59,574 nucleotides of DNA. Origin: Kiritimatiellia bacterium (GTDB lineage Bacteria; Verrucomicrobiota; Kiritimatiellia; RFP12; UBA1067). Shown piece by piece: positions 34,868 to 43,300 of this stretch (position 1 is its first letter; the number at the start of each line of letters is the position of its first letter). The notes beneath the pieces are model-generated. The model did not search any database. It was not told the origin of the DNA and saw nothing but the letters and a program-made list of their open reading frames with translations. The DNA lies in NCBI GenBank assembly GCA_024405265.1, contig JAKSOZ010000007.1, forward strand, positions 1 to 59,574. Direction: 5' to 3'. The position numbers and the translations under genes are program-made.

Positions 34868-34901
34868 AACGGCCTTGCTCATGTTTAAGGAGCAGGGCCG
34901 T
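34868..34901 (-). terminator. Attenuator terminator of the aromatic operon
   Basis: On the minus strand: ACGGCC-C-TGCTC, loop CTTAAACAT, GAGCA-A-GGCCGT, then TTCATTATTT. An 11-bp stem with one internal mismatch and a U-rich tail, lying between the leader peptide and aroF. The ascending arm includes CCCTGCTCC (34889-34897), which can pair instead with GGAGCAGGG inside the leader reading frame (34938-34946). Confidence 0.85.
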
Positions 34902-34914
34902 CTTTTTCATAGCA

Positions 34915-34983
34915 TCAAGTTTTCTTAATGTGCGAGACCCTGCTCCGACATAAAGTCGAAGTAGTAATAAAAGTCAAACTTGA
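34915..34983 (-). promoter_or_regulatory. Alternative pairings of the aromatic attenuator
   Basis: Two mutually dependent pairings are visible besides the terminator. TCAAGTTT (34983-34976, codons 5-7) pairs with AAACTTGA (34922-34915), closing around the leader frame. GGAGCAGGG (34946-34938) pairs perfectly with CCCTGCTCC (34897-34889), which is the terminator's first arm. A ribosome that finishes the peptide covers GGAGCAGGG and frees the terminator; one stalled at the Tyr run leaves GGAGCAGGG free to disrupt it. Confidence 0.8.
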
Positions 34984-34996
34984 GCCAAGTATTCAT
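34925..34996 (-). CDS. Aromatic leader peptide of the attenuator (23 residues)
   Basis: An ATG at 34996, 11 bases after the -10 hexamer, opens a 23-codon frame ending in TAA at 34925. Residues 1-12 are MNTWLKFDFYYY, 13-23 are FDFMSEQGLAH. Nine of its first 15 codons... precisely Trp4, Phe7, Phe9, Tyr10, Tyr11, Tyr12, Phe13 and Phe15 (eight aromatics) plus His at the end. Codons 17-20 contain the anti-terminator sequence GGAGCAGGG. This is the plan of classic Phe/Trp leader peptides: scarcity of charged tRNA-Phe/Tyr stalls the ribosome before the anti-terminator, so the terminator cannot form. The frame ends before the terminator. Confidence 0.85.
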   Translation of the reverse strand: MNTWLKFDFYYYFDFMSEQGLAH

Positions 34997-35007
34997 ATTT
35001 GAGTTGA

Positions 35008-35037
35008 ATTATACCAAACTGACGCGTTTCCAGTCAA
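35008..35037 (-). promoter_or_regulatory. Promoter of the aromatic operon
   Basis: TTGACT (35037-35032), an 18-base spacer ending TTTGG, and TATAAT (35013-35008) on the minus strand. The TGn element and both hexamers are good matches, so this should be a strong promoter; the leader ATG is 5 bases beyond the predicted start. Confidence 0.8.
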
Positions 35038-35060
35038 GCCCGTTATAAAACCATTTTGCG

Positions 35061-35121
35061 CCGCGTTTCGAACTGCCGCGCACAGAGTCTTTTGACAGGA
35101 TTAACTTCGATTTGCATGATT
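35061..35121. repeat. Direct repeat on the left side of the AbiE pair
   Basis: CCGCGTTTCGAACTGCCGCG ... TTTTGACAGGATTAACTTCG ATTTGCA-GATTA. It recurs in the same orientation at 36647-36710, and its first part recurs with changes at about 50078-50100. Confidence 0.8.
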
Positions 35122-35180
35122 ACGCCCTACCAAGCGACACGCAAAAGAATCGATTATACGACTATGGGATAATACCGGCA

Positions 35181-35990
35181 TTAGTTCAGCGTCTCGAGAA
35201 ACGAAACTATCGCCGTTATCACCTCGTCCGAACTTATTTCAAGCCAATTAACGCGGCTATTCTTAAGTTTTCCAACAAACGTCCTTGTTGAAAATATCGC
35301 CTGAAGCATCTTCATCATTGTTTCGTGATTCGTAACTCTGCAACGCTTATTCTCATATATCAGCGCTTTGATGTATCCCGCTAGGCGAGCACGATCCAAT
35401 CGTTCTACAAGATAGCACATATCGAAAACATCCTTGGGCCTATTGGACAGTGCACCATGGCGCAACAGACTTAAGAGTTTCTCTGAGAATATCTGTTCCG
35501 GAGAGTTTGCCAAAAGTTCTGCAGGACTATTTTCTGCAGAAACGTCAAAAGCAAACTCCACCTGTTCTATCTCTTCTCGTTTATGCACACCGATATCAAC
35601 CTTGGTACGAATCGCGCGCATGATTGAGCTGTCTTTTACCATTAAATAGATTCTCTTCCCTCGGTAATCCTCATGCTTAAGCTCGATCGGCTTGCCGACC
35701 ATCTTAAGCGTCAGCTGCGGGATTGCCTTAGCTAATTTGGCAACAAACCGCTCAACCGATTTCTCCGCCAACGAATAATGGATAAAGTCGATATCCATAT
35801 CCATTGTTGCCCTACGCACGTCTCCCGTTAGTGAACTCATCACGACACCACCCTTAATAGTGCTGTTCGCCTTGAATCCACTCTTGTGCATTGCCCAAAG
35901 TACCGCATCGTGTACTACTTTCGCACGCGCCGCATCCGTAGAATAGCCTTCCGATATCAGAGAGTCGATTTGTTCTTTTAAACTCTTCAT
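35181..35990 (-). CDS. AbiEii-type nucleotidyltransferase toxin
   Basis: ATG at 35990 sits in a TGATG overlap with the upstream antitoxin stop (an in-frame TTG just before it is less likely). The 269-residue product has the nucleotidyltransferase beta-hairpin: KGGVVMSS then DMDIDF, giving the GG...DxD acid pair, followed by a basic/aromatic middle and EQIFSEKLLSLLRHG, a common AbiEii segment. AbiE toxins transfer nucleotides to tRNA or other acceptors and cause growth arrest during phage infection. Paired with the AbiEi-like gene. Low GC relative to the aromatic operon supports acquisition. Confidence 0.85.
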   Translation of the reverse strand: MKSLKEQIDSLISEGYSTDAARAKVVHDAVLWAMHKSGFKANSTIKGGVVMSSLTGDVRRATMDMDIDFIHYSLAEKSVERFVAKLAKAIPQLTLKMVGKPIELKHEDYRGKRIYLMVKDSSIMRAIRTKVDIGVHKREEIEQVEFAFDVSAENSPAELLANSPEQIFSEKLLSLLRHGALSNRPKDVFDMCYLVERLDRARLAGYIKALIYENKRCRVTNHETMMKMLQAIFSTRTFVGKLKNSRVNWLEISSDEVITAIVSFLETLN

Positions 35991-36532
35991 CAAAACACCT
36001 CCGTATCAATAATCGATAGTATGCGATCTCTATGAGGAAAGAGTTCCAAATACTCGGATATCTTTCCCCCTTCAATCTCATCAACATGAGCACGATAATA
36101 AGCAACAATCTCCTTATACTGATCAGACGGGAGACGGTTCTTCATCCGTGCGGTCTCAATCAAAAGCCGCTCCTTATCGTAGATCCTTATCTTCGCGTCT
36201 TCATACTCTATGATCGTCTTACCCACGTCTAAAACATTCTCGGGAACATAGAATTGGCGGATTCTATCATCTTTTATTGGCTTCGCATGATTTCCCGTTA
36301 CCAGCGTGTAAGTCTCCGGAATGTAATCGGTCATGTCATAATAGAAGTAGGCACTATCAAATGACACAATCGTAGCCGGATACTTCGCTTGCAATACCTC
36401 GACTTCGCTTTCCGCCCCTGTGTCGGAATAAACCCCAACATCCATTTTATGCAAAGCTCCGCTTCTTATCGCCTTTTCTATCTGATAAGGCGACCCGTAT
36501 CGTTCTTTACAAGCTTTGAAATCGAATAACAC
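35990..36532 (-). CDS. AbiEi-like antitoxin
   Basis: A 180-residue protein that begins MLFDFKACKERYGSPYQIEK (a short helix-turn-helix-like start) and continues with GALHKMDVGVYSD, the ATIVSFDSAYFYYDMTDYIP segment seen in AbiEi proteins (target-site reading domain) and PENVLDVGKTIIEYEDAKIRIYD, a typical beta strand set before RLLIE. AbiEi represses the operon and neutralises the AbiEii toxin. The promoter is about 50 bases upstream. The stop overlaps the toxin start. Confidence 0.8.
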   Translation of the reverse strand: MLFDFKACKERYGSPYQIEKAIRSGALHKMDVGVYSDTGAESEVEVLQAKYPATIVSFDSAYFYYDMTDYIPETYTLVTGNHAKPIKDDRIRQFYVPENVLDVGKTIIEYEDAKIRIYDKERLLIETARMKNRLPSDQYKEIVAYYRAHVDEIEGGKISEYLELFPHRDRILSIIDTEVF

Positions 36533-36584
36533 AGCTTTGACCTTTCGCAGGATTTATTCTTCCTCAATCCGTCGTTTGGTATAA

Positions 36585-36590
36585 ATTATA
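36585..36590 (-). promoter_or_regulatory. Promoter of the AbiE pair
   Basis: TTGCTT, 18 bases ending GGAAATATAG, TATAAT on the minus strand. It lies inside the direct-repeat-bounded segment, so the module carries its own promoter. Confidence 0.6.
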
Positions 36591-36646
36591 CTATATTTCC
36601 GTTTCCTAAAGCAAGCATGAATTTATTTTTCCATCCCCTTAATCCG

Positions 36647-36710
36647 CCGCGTTTCGAACTGCCGCGCTCAAAGGTATTTTGACAGGATTAACTTCGATTT
36701 GCAGGATTAT
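36647..36710. repeat. Direct repeat on the right side of the AbiE pair
   Basis: Second copy of the 35061-35121 repeat, with a few changes and a 3-base length difference. The two copies bracket the ~1.5-kb antitoxin-toxin pair. Confidence 0.8.
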
Positions 36711-36745
36711 GCGCTTCGCGCGGCATTGCCGACATATCGTCGGCA

Positions 36746-39700
36746 TTATTTCTTCATCGTCTCGCCGGCCTCGTGGAACTTGATCGCGTTCTGAGTCAAT
36801 TCTTCTTCCGAAAGTGCACGATTCCAAATACGGACTTCGTTATAAGCAGCATTTGCATCCTCATTCCACGGAGTCCCTGCTGCATACCCCAGATAGAAAC
36901 CTTTGCCCGCCAATTTTTCCGCTGACACGTGATGGTCAAAATCCTTCTTCCACATCATGTTGCCGGTCGATGCATCCTGAATATAAACATGAACAATGTT
37001 CCCTTCACCATCACTTTGCTCAATAACCATTGAGATATGCAATTCGGTATCCAGCGGAATCGGGCATGTTTCGGAAGCAACATAGTTGCTGTCCTTAAGT
37101 CTGCAATATACGGTTCCGGGCTGATGGTTCCCCATCGACCACGACATTAATATATCATCATCGGCGAGTCCAATATTAAAGATTCTCCCCCATTCCTTAA
37201 CGCTTTTCTCCGTTCCCCAAATCTCAATCGTCCATCCGTCATTCCCTGTAAAAAGATCACACCCTAAATCCACATAAGAGCTACCATGTACACCGCCGGC
37301 CAAGACTATCTGCTCATCCTCTTGTTTTACCTCTCCAACCAAGCTAGCCGTCCTTCCCCCAACACTATCCTCCAAGGTTCCATTAAAATCCCAGCGGTGG
37401 ATAAGCCCCTGAGCATTGTCGGGGCTCGCTCTCAACCTACGCAGTTCAGCAAGTTGCGCTTTCATCTCGGCGAGGCTCCGACGCATTTCTTCGCGGCGCT
37501 TTTCTTCTAGTAGTTTAGCCTCGCGTTCGGCCCTGCGCTGAGCAAAACTGAGAGAGTTGCCTGATATCCGTTTAAGTAGGCTTTTCCCTCTTTTCGAAGA
37601 AGAGGCATTCCTGACAGGACGAATCGGCAAGCCGTCACAGCGACCGGCATAATCAATGAGAAAGGGTTTTCTTTTTGCATCGAACTTCATGCACGAGAAA
37701 TGCCTTCCATCGGGGTGTGGTGTTGAAGACATACAGTGCCCCTCTTTACCAAGTTCGGCATCAAGACCAACCCCGACATCGGGAAGAAATATGCTTTGGT
37801 GCGCAAACTCCCCCCTTCCCTTCACAAGAAGTCCTTCCACACCGTTCCGAGTATTCCACTCCGTGTCGCACTTTTCAATCAACGCGACCAGGTCTTCACG
37901 AGTAGGCATACGCCACAGTGCGCCAAGATGTGCAGTAACGGCATCATGCGAGGCGGAAAGATTGCCCGTCGAATCGACATACCCATCTGCCATCAACTGC
38001 TCATTACTCTTCTCCCAGACCGGAGTATCTGTGCTGAAGACAAAGTTCGTCTTTAAACCATCTTCGCTATTCCAATGCTCCCCGTCCCACTTATATCCTA
38101 CCGTATCACCCCACCAAAAATAATAGCCTGCTTCTTCCGGCTTCGTCGCCCCGACATTACACTCCGCCCAATAAGGACCATCTTCCCAAAGCTGCACGCC
38201 GCCCAATCCGACATTTTCTTCCACCGCGTCAAACACAAGTGGGATGCCAAGCCATTCCTTCATGCCACGCCAGCTCTTCGCATCAGCGGGAACATGAATC
38301 TCCTTCAAATTTGAACAATGATAGAACACCTCATGATTAGCCGACTCTTCTTCTACCGAGGGACGTTCTCCAAGAAATGTAACAAGACGCAACTTAGTAC
38401 AATTCTTAAACGCGCCAAACTGAATTGTCGTTACATCCTTAGGTAGGGTAATACGCTCCAACTTTGCGCAAGATTCAAAACAATATCGGCGAAGTTTCTT
38501 AACTTTCGAAGGAATCGTCACCGAATCGATAGTGTTCACGCAAGCCACAACCTCCCCAAGATTCTTCGTATAAAGGACTCCATCTACAGCGGTGAAATTA
38601 GGATTTTCGGCGGCAACTTCAAGATGCGAAAGTTTTGGACAATAGGCAACATTCGCTACTCCTACATTCTGCAACGAAGCGGGCAAGACCAACGTCGTTA
38701 ACTCATCACATCCCCAAATCGCCGAATTACCAATAGACTCTACACTCTCAGGCAAAACCAAGGATTTTAGCTGTTTGCAACTTCTAAACGCATCATCTTC
38801 TATCAAACAAACGCTTTCCGGGATAGTCACAGACTTGAGATTCGGGCAATCCCTAAATGCGCTCAGTTTAATCACACGTAAATCTTTAGGCAATTCCACC
38901 GTTTCAAGGCTCTTGCATAGACAAAAAGCATCCCAACCGATGGATCTTACGCTATCGGGGAATTTCACTTCCTTCAATGCATCACAACTGTAAAAAGCGG
39001 CTCTAGCTATATGGGTAACCCCATCTGGAATCGTCACTGAAGTCATCCAATTGCAGCGAGCGAATGCGCCCTTGCCAATTGCAGTAACTTTAACGCCTCC
39101 CAATGAGGACGGAATCACAAGATTTCCAGTTGGAGTCGGCGATACCGCGCAAGGAAATTTGTCTCCATCGACAATATTCACAATCGTCGCTTCGCCTTTA
39201 TCTATGCGATAGGACCAAGTATAACCATTACATTCTTCCGTAAACTGCTCGCTACGCTTAACTTGTTTGTCTCGTTTCGCCAACAAAAGCGCCCTACACG
39301 TTGCAACATGATCCGTCTTCATATGTGCCGCGAGGCGCATCCCCACGCCATTGTATTTGTTATACTTAGAATTCCACCACCACCATGAAGCCGAACAATT
39401 ATTGCAAGAATAAGCAAAATCATTAAATGAACATCCCTTCCGCGTCCATTCATCTTTAACGTCATCACCCTCCAACATCCATTCGGTCACATTACCCTGC
39501 ATATCGTACAAGCCATAGGCATTGGGCATTTTAGTCGCAACGGGATGAGTCATATTATCATTGTTTTCTTGAAGCCAAGCCATATCAAGAATACATCCTT
39601 CAACACCGGGTTTGATCCAATATGCCCTCTCGCCCCCACCCATCGCAGCAAAGCGCCATTCCTCATGGGTTGGCAAGGTGAAAACAAAAGGCGAATTCTT

Positions 39701-40321
39701 CACTTCTTCAAGACTATTAAGCTTCTCCAGAAATGCATCGCAATCCGCTCGACTGATCCATTCGACCGGAAGATCTTCGCCCTTATGCCGCGATTCGTTG
39801 AACCCCATAACTGCATCCCATTGCCCCTGAGTAAGCTCCGTTTCCGAAATCCAATAATCTCGATTCGGAATCTTGACCATCCCTTTAATAATCCCCGTAA
39901 TGGAATTACGCGAAACAGACTTGTCGATGGAGTCCGAATCCCTTTTAGCCCCCTCATCCAAAATCGCCAAATCGATCATGTTCGCAATATTCTTCGCTGA
40001 GATGTCGGTAATCGACGATTCGATCTTGTCCAAAGTCTCGATGGCTTTTTCGGCCTTACCGTCCCGTGCATAAAGAATGAAGGCTCCTTTCATAAAGAGG
40101 AGTTTCGAGGCCTCATCATCCGCTTTATCGGCTAGTATCATCGCTGAGTCCGCAACCTCGCTACGCGTCATTATCCTAGCCTTAAGTGCCGCGTTCTCGC
40201 GGCTAAGCAGCTTACGCACTTTAGGAGCCGCTTGCCGCATCTCATTCTCCGTAGGCATTGCCATCAAGTTCAATCCCGCGCAGGCAATCATCGCCAAAAT
40301 GGTAAACAATCTGATTTTCAT
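36746..40321 (-). CDS. Five-domain secreted mosaic (FGE-like, LRR, paralogous domain, coiled coil, LamG)
   Basis: ATG 40321 has GAGGAGG at 6 bases; a GTG two codons earlier overlaps that site. The 1,191-residue protein has a signal peptide, a helical region (25-145), a formylglycine-generating-enzyme-like domain (about 148-335: MVKIPNRDYWISETELTQGQ, PTHEEWRFAAMGGG, GLYDMQGNVTEW), BspA-type leucine-rich repeats (about 385-675: SVTIPDGVTHI and the like), a domain like the Fibrobacter major paralogous family (VQLWEDGPYWAECNVGATKP), a coiled coil (about 920-965) and a LamG-type end (LIHRWDFNG ... EVRIWNRALSEEEL). The FGE-like part probably binds rather than oxidises. Fourth gene of the kinase-sigma operon. 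Confidence 0.85.
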   Translation of the reverse strand: MKIRLFTILAMIACAGLNLMAMPTENEMRQAAPKVRKLLSRENAALKARIMTRSEVADSAMILADKADDEASKLLFMKGAFILYARDGKAEKAIETLDKIESSITDISAKNIANMIDLAILDEGAKRDSDSIDKSVSRNSITGIIKGMVKIPNRDYWISETELTQGQWDAVMGFNESRHKGEDLPVEWISRADCDAFLEKLNSLEEVKNSPFVFTLPTHEEWRFAAMGGGERAYWIKPGVEGCILDMAWLQENNDNMTHPVATKMPNAYGLYDMQGNVTEWMLEGDDVKDEWTRKGCSFNDFAYSCNNCSASWWWWNSKYNKYNGVGMRLAAHMKTDHVATCRALLLAKRDKQVKRSEQFTEECNGYTWSYRIDKGEATIVNIVDGDKFPCAVSPTPTGNLVIPSSLGGVKVTAIGKGAFARCNWMTSVTIPDGVTHIARAAFYSCDALKEVKFPDSVRSIGWDAFCLCKSLETVELPKDLRVIKLSAFRDCPNLKSVTIPESVCLIEDDAFRSCKQLKSLVLPESVESIGNSAIWGCDELTTLVLPASLQNVGVANVAYCPKLSHLEVAAENPNFTAVDGVLYTKNLGEVVACVNTIDSVTIPSKVKKLRRYCFESCAKLERITLPKDVTTIQFGAFKNCTKLRLVTFLGERPSVEEESANHEVFYHCSNLKEIHVPADAKSWRGMKEWLGIPLVFDAVEENVGLGGVQLWEDGPYWAECNVGATKPEEAGYYFWWGDTVGYKWDGEHWNSEDGLKTNFVFSTDTPVWEKSNEQLMADGYVDSTGNLSASHDAVTAHLGALWRMPTREDLVALIEKCDTEWNTRNGVEGLLVKGRGEFAHQSIFLPDVGVGLDAELGKEGHCMSSTPHPDGRHFSCMKFDAKRKPFLIDYAGRCDGLPIRPVRNASSSKRGKSLLKRISGNSLSFAQRRAEREAKLLEEKRREEMRRSLAEMKAQLAELRRLRASPDNAQGLIHRWDFNGTLEDSVGGRTASLVGEVKQEDEQIVLAGGVHGSSYVDLGCDLFTGNDGWTIEIWGTEKSVKEWGRIFNIGLADDDILMSWSMGNHQPGTVYCRLKDSNYVASETCPIPLDTELHISMVIEQSDGEGNIVHVYIQDASTGNMMWKKDFDHHVSAEKLAGKGFYLGYAAGTPWNEDANAAYNEVRIWNRALSEEELTQNAIKFHEAGETMKK

Positions 40322-40331
40322 CTCCACCTCC

Positions 40332-41276
40332 TCAATAAACTATTTTGCTATTAACCGCGTCGACGCTAACTCTAGGTCTCACCGTATAATAATTGACCCC
40401 GGTGCCATTATGTAGCTTAACTCTAACCTCATCCATTTGCCGGCCAAGTTCATGTCCCTCATAGTCACGCTCCTCATCTAATTCAACCGTTGTGAACGCA
40501 ATATCAATAACGGCATCTTCGAGTTGATCCTTCGTCGCCTCAAGACGTCTAACGGAAATCTCAGCTTCCAGATCATCGCCGATTTTGAAGACTTTATAAG
40601 CTAGCAGGTCTTCCGGAACCTCGACATGAAGGTCCTTCGCCTCATAATCGTTCTTCATCCATTCTTTTATCTCGCCAATCATTCTATTTACTCTAGAAAG
40701 CTTTTCGACACTCAAGGTACCGTGCATGTTAATCGCATAAACTTGCTTGGTCGAAGGAATCGCCGAATAAGTCACCTCCGTACAATAAAACTCCGGCTCA
40801 TCAAGTCGGCGATACTTGCCGAACGTGATTTCATCAATCTTCAGCTCCTTGGTCTCTTCGCACTCTTTTTTAAGAACCGCAAAAGACCCGTCTTTGAGCT
40901 CGTCTCCAATCGAAATACCGCCTATACTGATCATTCCGTATCTTTTAGAAAGCTCGTCGCTTTTCGCAAACTCCGCACATTCTTCCGTAAGCCGATTCAC
41001 CACATTGGTAAACTCGCCATACATTGGATTGTCAACATATGTCGGCAATTTCACAACACTGCCTACTTTCGCCGCCGTTGTTTTCTTACAAGCGGAAGAA
41101 TGTATGCTTTTGGGTTTGTATTCGGGTATCGTACCCTTCTGGGAAATTCGCTTTGCAATTTGAGCCGGCTTTGCGTTATCATTATGACACGAGGTCACCA
41201 TATTGTAATGGGAGATAACGGCCACTCCCGTAGCGCAAAGCCAAGTACATGCGATTGATATCAGTGTCATTTTCAT
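40332..41276 (-). CDS. Secreted protein of unknown function between sigma factor and mosaic
   Basis: A 314-residue protein with a hydrophobic N-terminus (MKMTLISIACTWLCATGVAV) and a Cys at about 30 that is followed by a Lys/Ser-rich linker, then an alpha/beta body with strong charge. No family recognised. It lies 76 bases after the ECF sigma factor gene and 10 bases before the mosaic gene. The 76-base gap has a GAACGC / GCGTTC hairpin (about 41296-41312) and could hold an internal promoter for the sigma factor. Confidence 0.75.
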   Translation of the reverse strand: MKMTLISIACTWLCATGVAVISHYNMVTSCHNDNAKPAQIAKRISQKGTIPEYKPKSIHSSACKKTTAAKVGSVVKLPTYVDNPMYGEFTNVVNRLTEECAEFAKSDELSKRYGMISIGGISIGDELKDGSFAVLKKECEETKELKIDEITFGKYRRLDEPEFYCTEVTYSAIPSTKQVYAINMHGTLSVEKLSRVNRMIGEIKEWMKNDYEAKDLHVEVPEDLLAYKVFKIGDDLEAEISVRRLEATKDQLEDAVIDIAFTTVELDEERDYEGHELGRQMDEVRVKLHNGTGVNYYTVRPRVSVDAVNSKIVY

Positions 41277-41352
41277 ATTTGTCTTCTTTCTGAACGCTTG
41301 TTGCGTTCATTGACACTATACGCACGACGCGCTTAAATCTCCCGCGGAAAAA

Positions 41353-41964
41353 TCAACTTTTTTCGTCGGCATACTCCATCTCGACTACTTCAATCATCTT
41401 ATTAAGACGATTCTTGACCTTATAGACGATGTCCGCAGAAACGCCAAAAGTCTCGATTATCTCTTCAATCGGACGATTTTTCAGCACATAATCGCGATAA
41501 ATCTGCCGCGTTTGATCTTTCATCGCGACCTTCGTAAGTACATGTTCAACGGCCGCTTCGTGCTTGGCCTTCGCCCAAGTGAGATCGATTTGCGAATACT
41601 GCGAGGAAGGCGCGGCAATCTCTTCGGTCAATTCATCAATCGAACAGTGATTCGAGAGGTGGCGCGCTTTATCTTGCCTATAGAGCGAAATGAGCTCATG
41701 ACGTATCAAAAGCGCGAGAAAAGTCCTGAACTTCGCTTTTTCCGCGTTATATCTTCCTTCTCGAATAACCTCAACAAGCTTAAGGTAAACTTCCTGTACT
41801 ACATCATCAGGGTCATGAACCTTATCATTAATCTCGACAAAACGACGTATCGCCGGCGTATAAAGATTAAAGAACCTCACCCATGCGGCATCATTGTTCT
41901 TGCCGGTTATCTCGACGGCCAACTTTTGTAATAAGGTCAGTGAGGTTGGAGGGAAGAAACTCAT
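41353..41964 (-). CDS. ECF-type RNA polymerase sigma factor
   Basis: A 203-residue sigma-70-family protein. Region 2 is seen around residues 25-95 (DPDDVVQEVYLKLVEVIREG, FRTFLALLIRHELISLYRQ) and region 4 around 125-195 (VLKNRPIEEIIETFGVSADIVYKVKNRL, the helix-turn-helix). No anti-sigma gene is adjacent. It overlaps the kinase gene by 1 base (TAATG), so kinase and sigma factor are made together. The pairing of Ser/Thr kinase with an ECF factor recalls planctomycete and Lentisphaera ECF groups, in which the kinase replaces the anti-sigma factor. Confidence 0.88.
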   Translation of the reverse strand: MSFFPPTSLTLLQKLAVEITGKNNDAAWVRFFNLYTPAIRRFVEINDKVHDPDDVVQEVYLKLVEVIREGRYNAEKAKFRTFLALLIRHELISLYRQDKARHLSNHCSIDELTEEIAAPSSQYSQIDLTWAKAKHEAAVEHVLTKVAMKDQTRQIYRDYVLKNRPIEEIIETFGVSADIVYKVKNRLNKMIEVVEMEYADEKS

Positions 41965-42986
41965 TAGCTATCGCTTTCATAAATGCCGCGGAGACCGAAC
42001 GCGTCATCGAAATCGTCGACATTATTCGATAATGGCTTATTTACGAAGATATAACCACCGATTGCGATGACCACCGAAGAAACCAAGGCAAGAAACCAAA
42101 GAGCAGCTCGGCGCAGATTACCCCGTCGTTTTGCCTTTCTGCCGTCAGATGCAACGTCAGGATCCTTACGTAACGTTTCAACGAGAGCCGTCAAGTCCGT
42201 CGGGCGATCTAAAGGATTCTCGGCAAGCAACTTCGGCAATACCTCATTCCAACGATATTCAAGGGACTCAAGAAGCGCAAAGACTTTCGATCCGGATTCA
42301 TACCAGATACCAGTAAGCAAATAAACGAACATCACGCCGAGAGCATAAACATCTGCCGCCGGAGTCGCCTCTTCGCCACGAATGATTTCCGGCGCCATGT
42401 AGCCCTGGGTTCCCATGATAAAACGCGGCAAAGCTCCCGCTTCCGTTACCATCGTATTAACGGCATTTACCGCTCCACGTAAACGATTCGAACAAAGTCG
42501 CGAAATCCCGAAATCAGAGAGAATCGCGCGCCCATCTTCAGCGAGAAGGACATTACTTAATTTAATATCCCGATGAACAATCCCTTGTGAATGAATGAAG
42601 TCAAGTGTACGCGCAAGTTCAGAAAACCATCTAAAGACGCTATCCTCATCGAAATCATCAATCTTTATATCTGCGAGCGAACAAGGATGGCCGCCCTTCG
42701 CGAGCACAAGATCCATCACGAAATACAACGTGTTCGTCGCCTCATCGCAACTCAGATCATAAACACGCACGATGTTCCTCGAACGAAGTCGTGCAAGCAG
42801 CTTTCCCTCGGTTAAAAACTTCTGCCGCAATGTCTCGACATGGCCGGTAGCAAGCGTAAACGCCTTCAACGCATAATGCACACCGAGTTGCACATGCTCG
42901 ACTTCGTAGACAACGCCCGTACCGCCCTCACCTAATGAGCGAATCACTCGATAGTTTCCGATTTGTTGTCCGACTTCTAATCGCAT
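41964..42986 (-). CDS. Membrane-bound Ser/Thr protein kinase
   Basis: A 340-residue Hanks-type kinase: glycine loop GEGGTG (residues 19-24), ATP Lys41, HRDIKLSN (138-145), DFG (158-160) and the MAPEIIRG segment, all intact. After the kinase domain come a Lys/Arg-rich linker and one membrane segment (about 290-312) with a short acidic C-terminal tail, and no sensor domain. It heads the four-gene operon; the promoter is about 30 bases upstream. The kinase most likely controls the co-encoded sigma factor by phosphorylation. Confidence 0.93.
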   Translation of the reverse strand: MRLEVGQQIGNYRVIRSLGEGGTGVVYEVEHVQLGVHYALKAFTLATGHVETLRQKFLTEGKLLARLRSRNIVRVYDLSCDEATNTLYFVMDLVLAKGGHPCSLADIKIDDFDEDSVFRWFSELARTLDFIHSQGIVHRDIKLSNVLLAEDGRAILSDFGISRLCSNRLRGAVNAVNTMVTEAGALPRFIMGTQGYMAPEIIRGEEATPAADVYALGVMFVYLLTGIWYESGSKVFALLESLEYRWNEVLPKLLAENPLDRPTDLTALVETLRKDPDVASDGRKAKRRGNLRRAALWFLALVSSVVIAIGGYIFVNKPLSNNVDDFDDAFGLRGIYESDS

Positions 42987-43019
42987 ACGATTGTCATAAC
43001 CCTACATTTGGTATATTAT

Positions 43020-43025
43020 ATTATA
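43020..43025 (-). promoter_or_regulatory. Promoter of the kinase-sigma operon
   Basis: TTGAGT, 18 bases ending GAAATGG, TATAAT on the minus strand; a second overlapping TATAAT follows at 43020-43015. The kinase ATG is about 30 bases downstream. Confidence 0.65.
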
Positions 43026-43300
43026 CCATTTCAATGCAGCCCCACTCAACAACTATTTGCCGGATTCTGCCGCGGAGCGGCAATTAGCGCGGCATTACTA
43101 ACGAAAAGAGTTTTGTGCGTCGCTTGGTAGGGCCAAATAATGCCGCGCCACTAACAAAAAGATCAAAATCGCTTTTAGCGACCCGCCGGGGCTTAGCGCT
43201 TACTCCCCGACTGAAATTCACACTAAAAAAAATTTGGGGACTGTCCCCGAATATTTTGCCTCTCGGAGGCGCTTCAATTCATTATCGGGAGACGCTCGGG

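Noticed and set aside
34819-34882. Longer aroF start at 34882
   Set aside because: That ATG sits in the loop of the attenuator terminator and would add 21 residues with no family counterpart.
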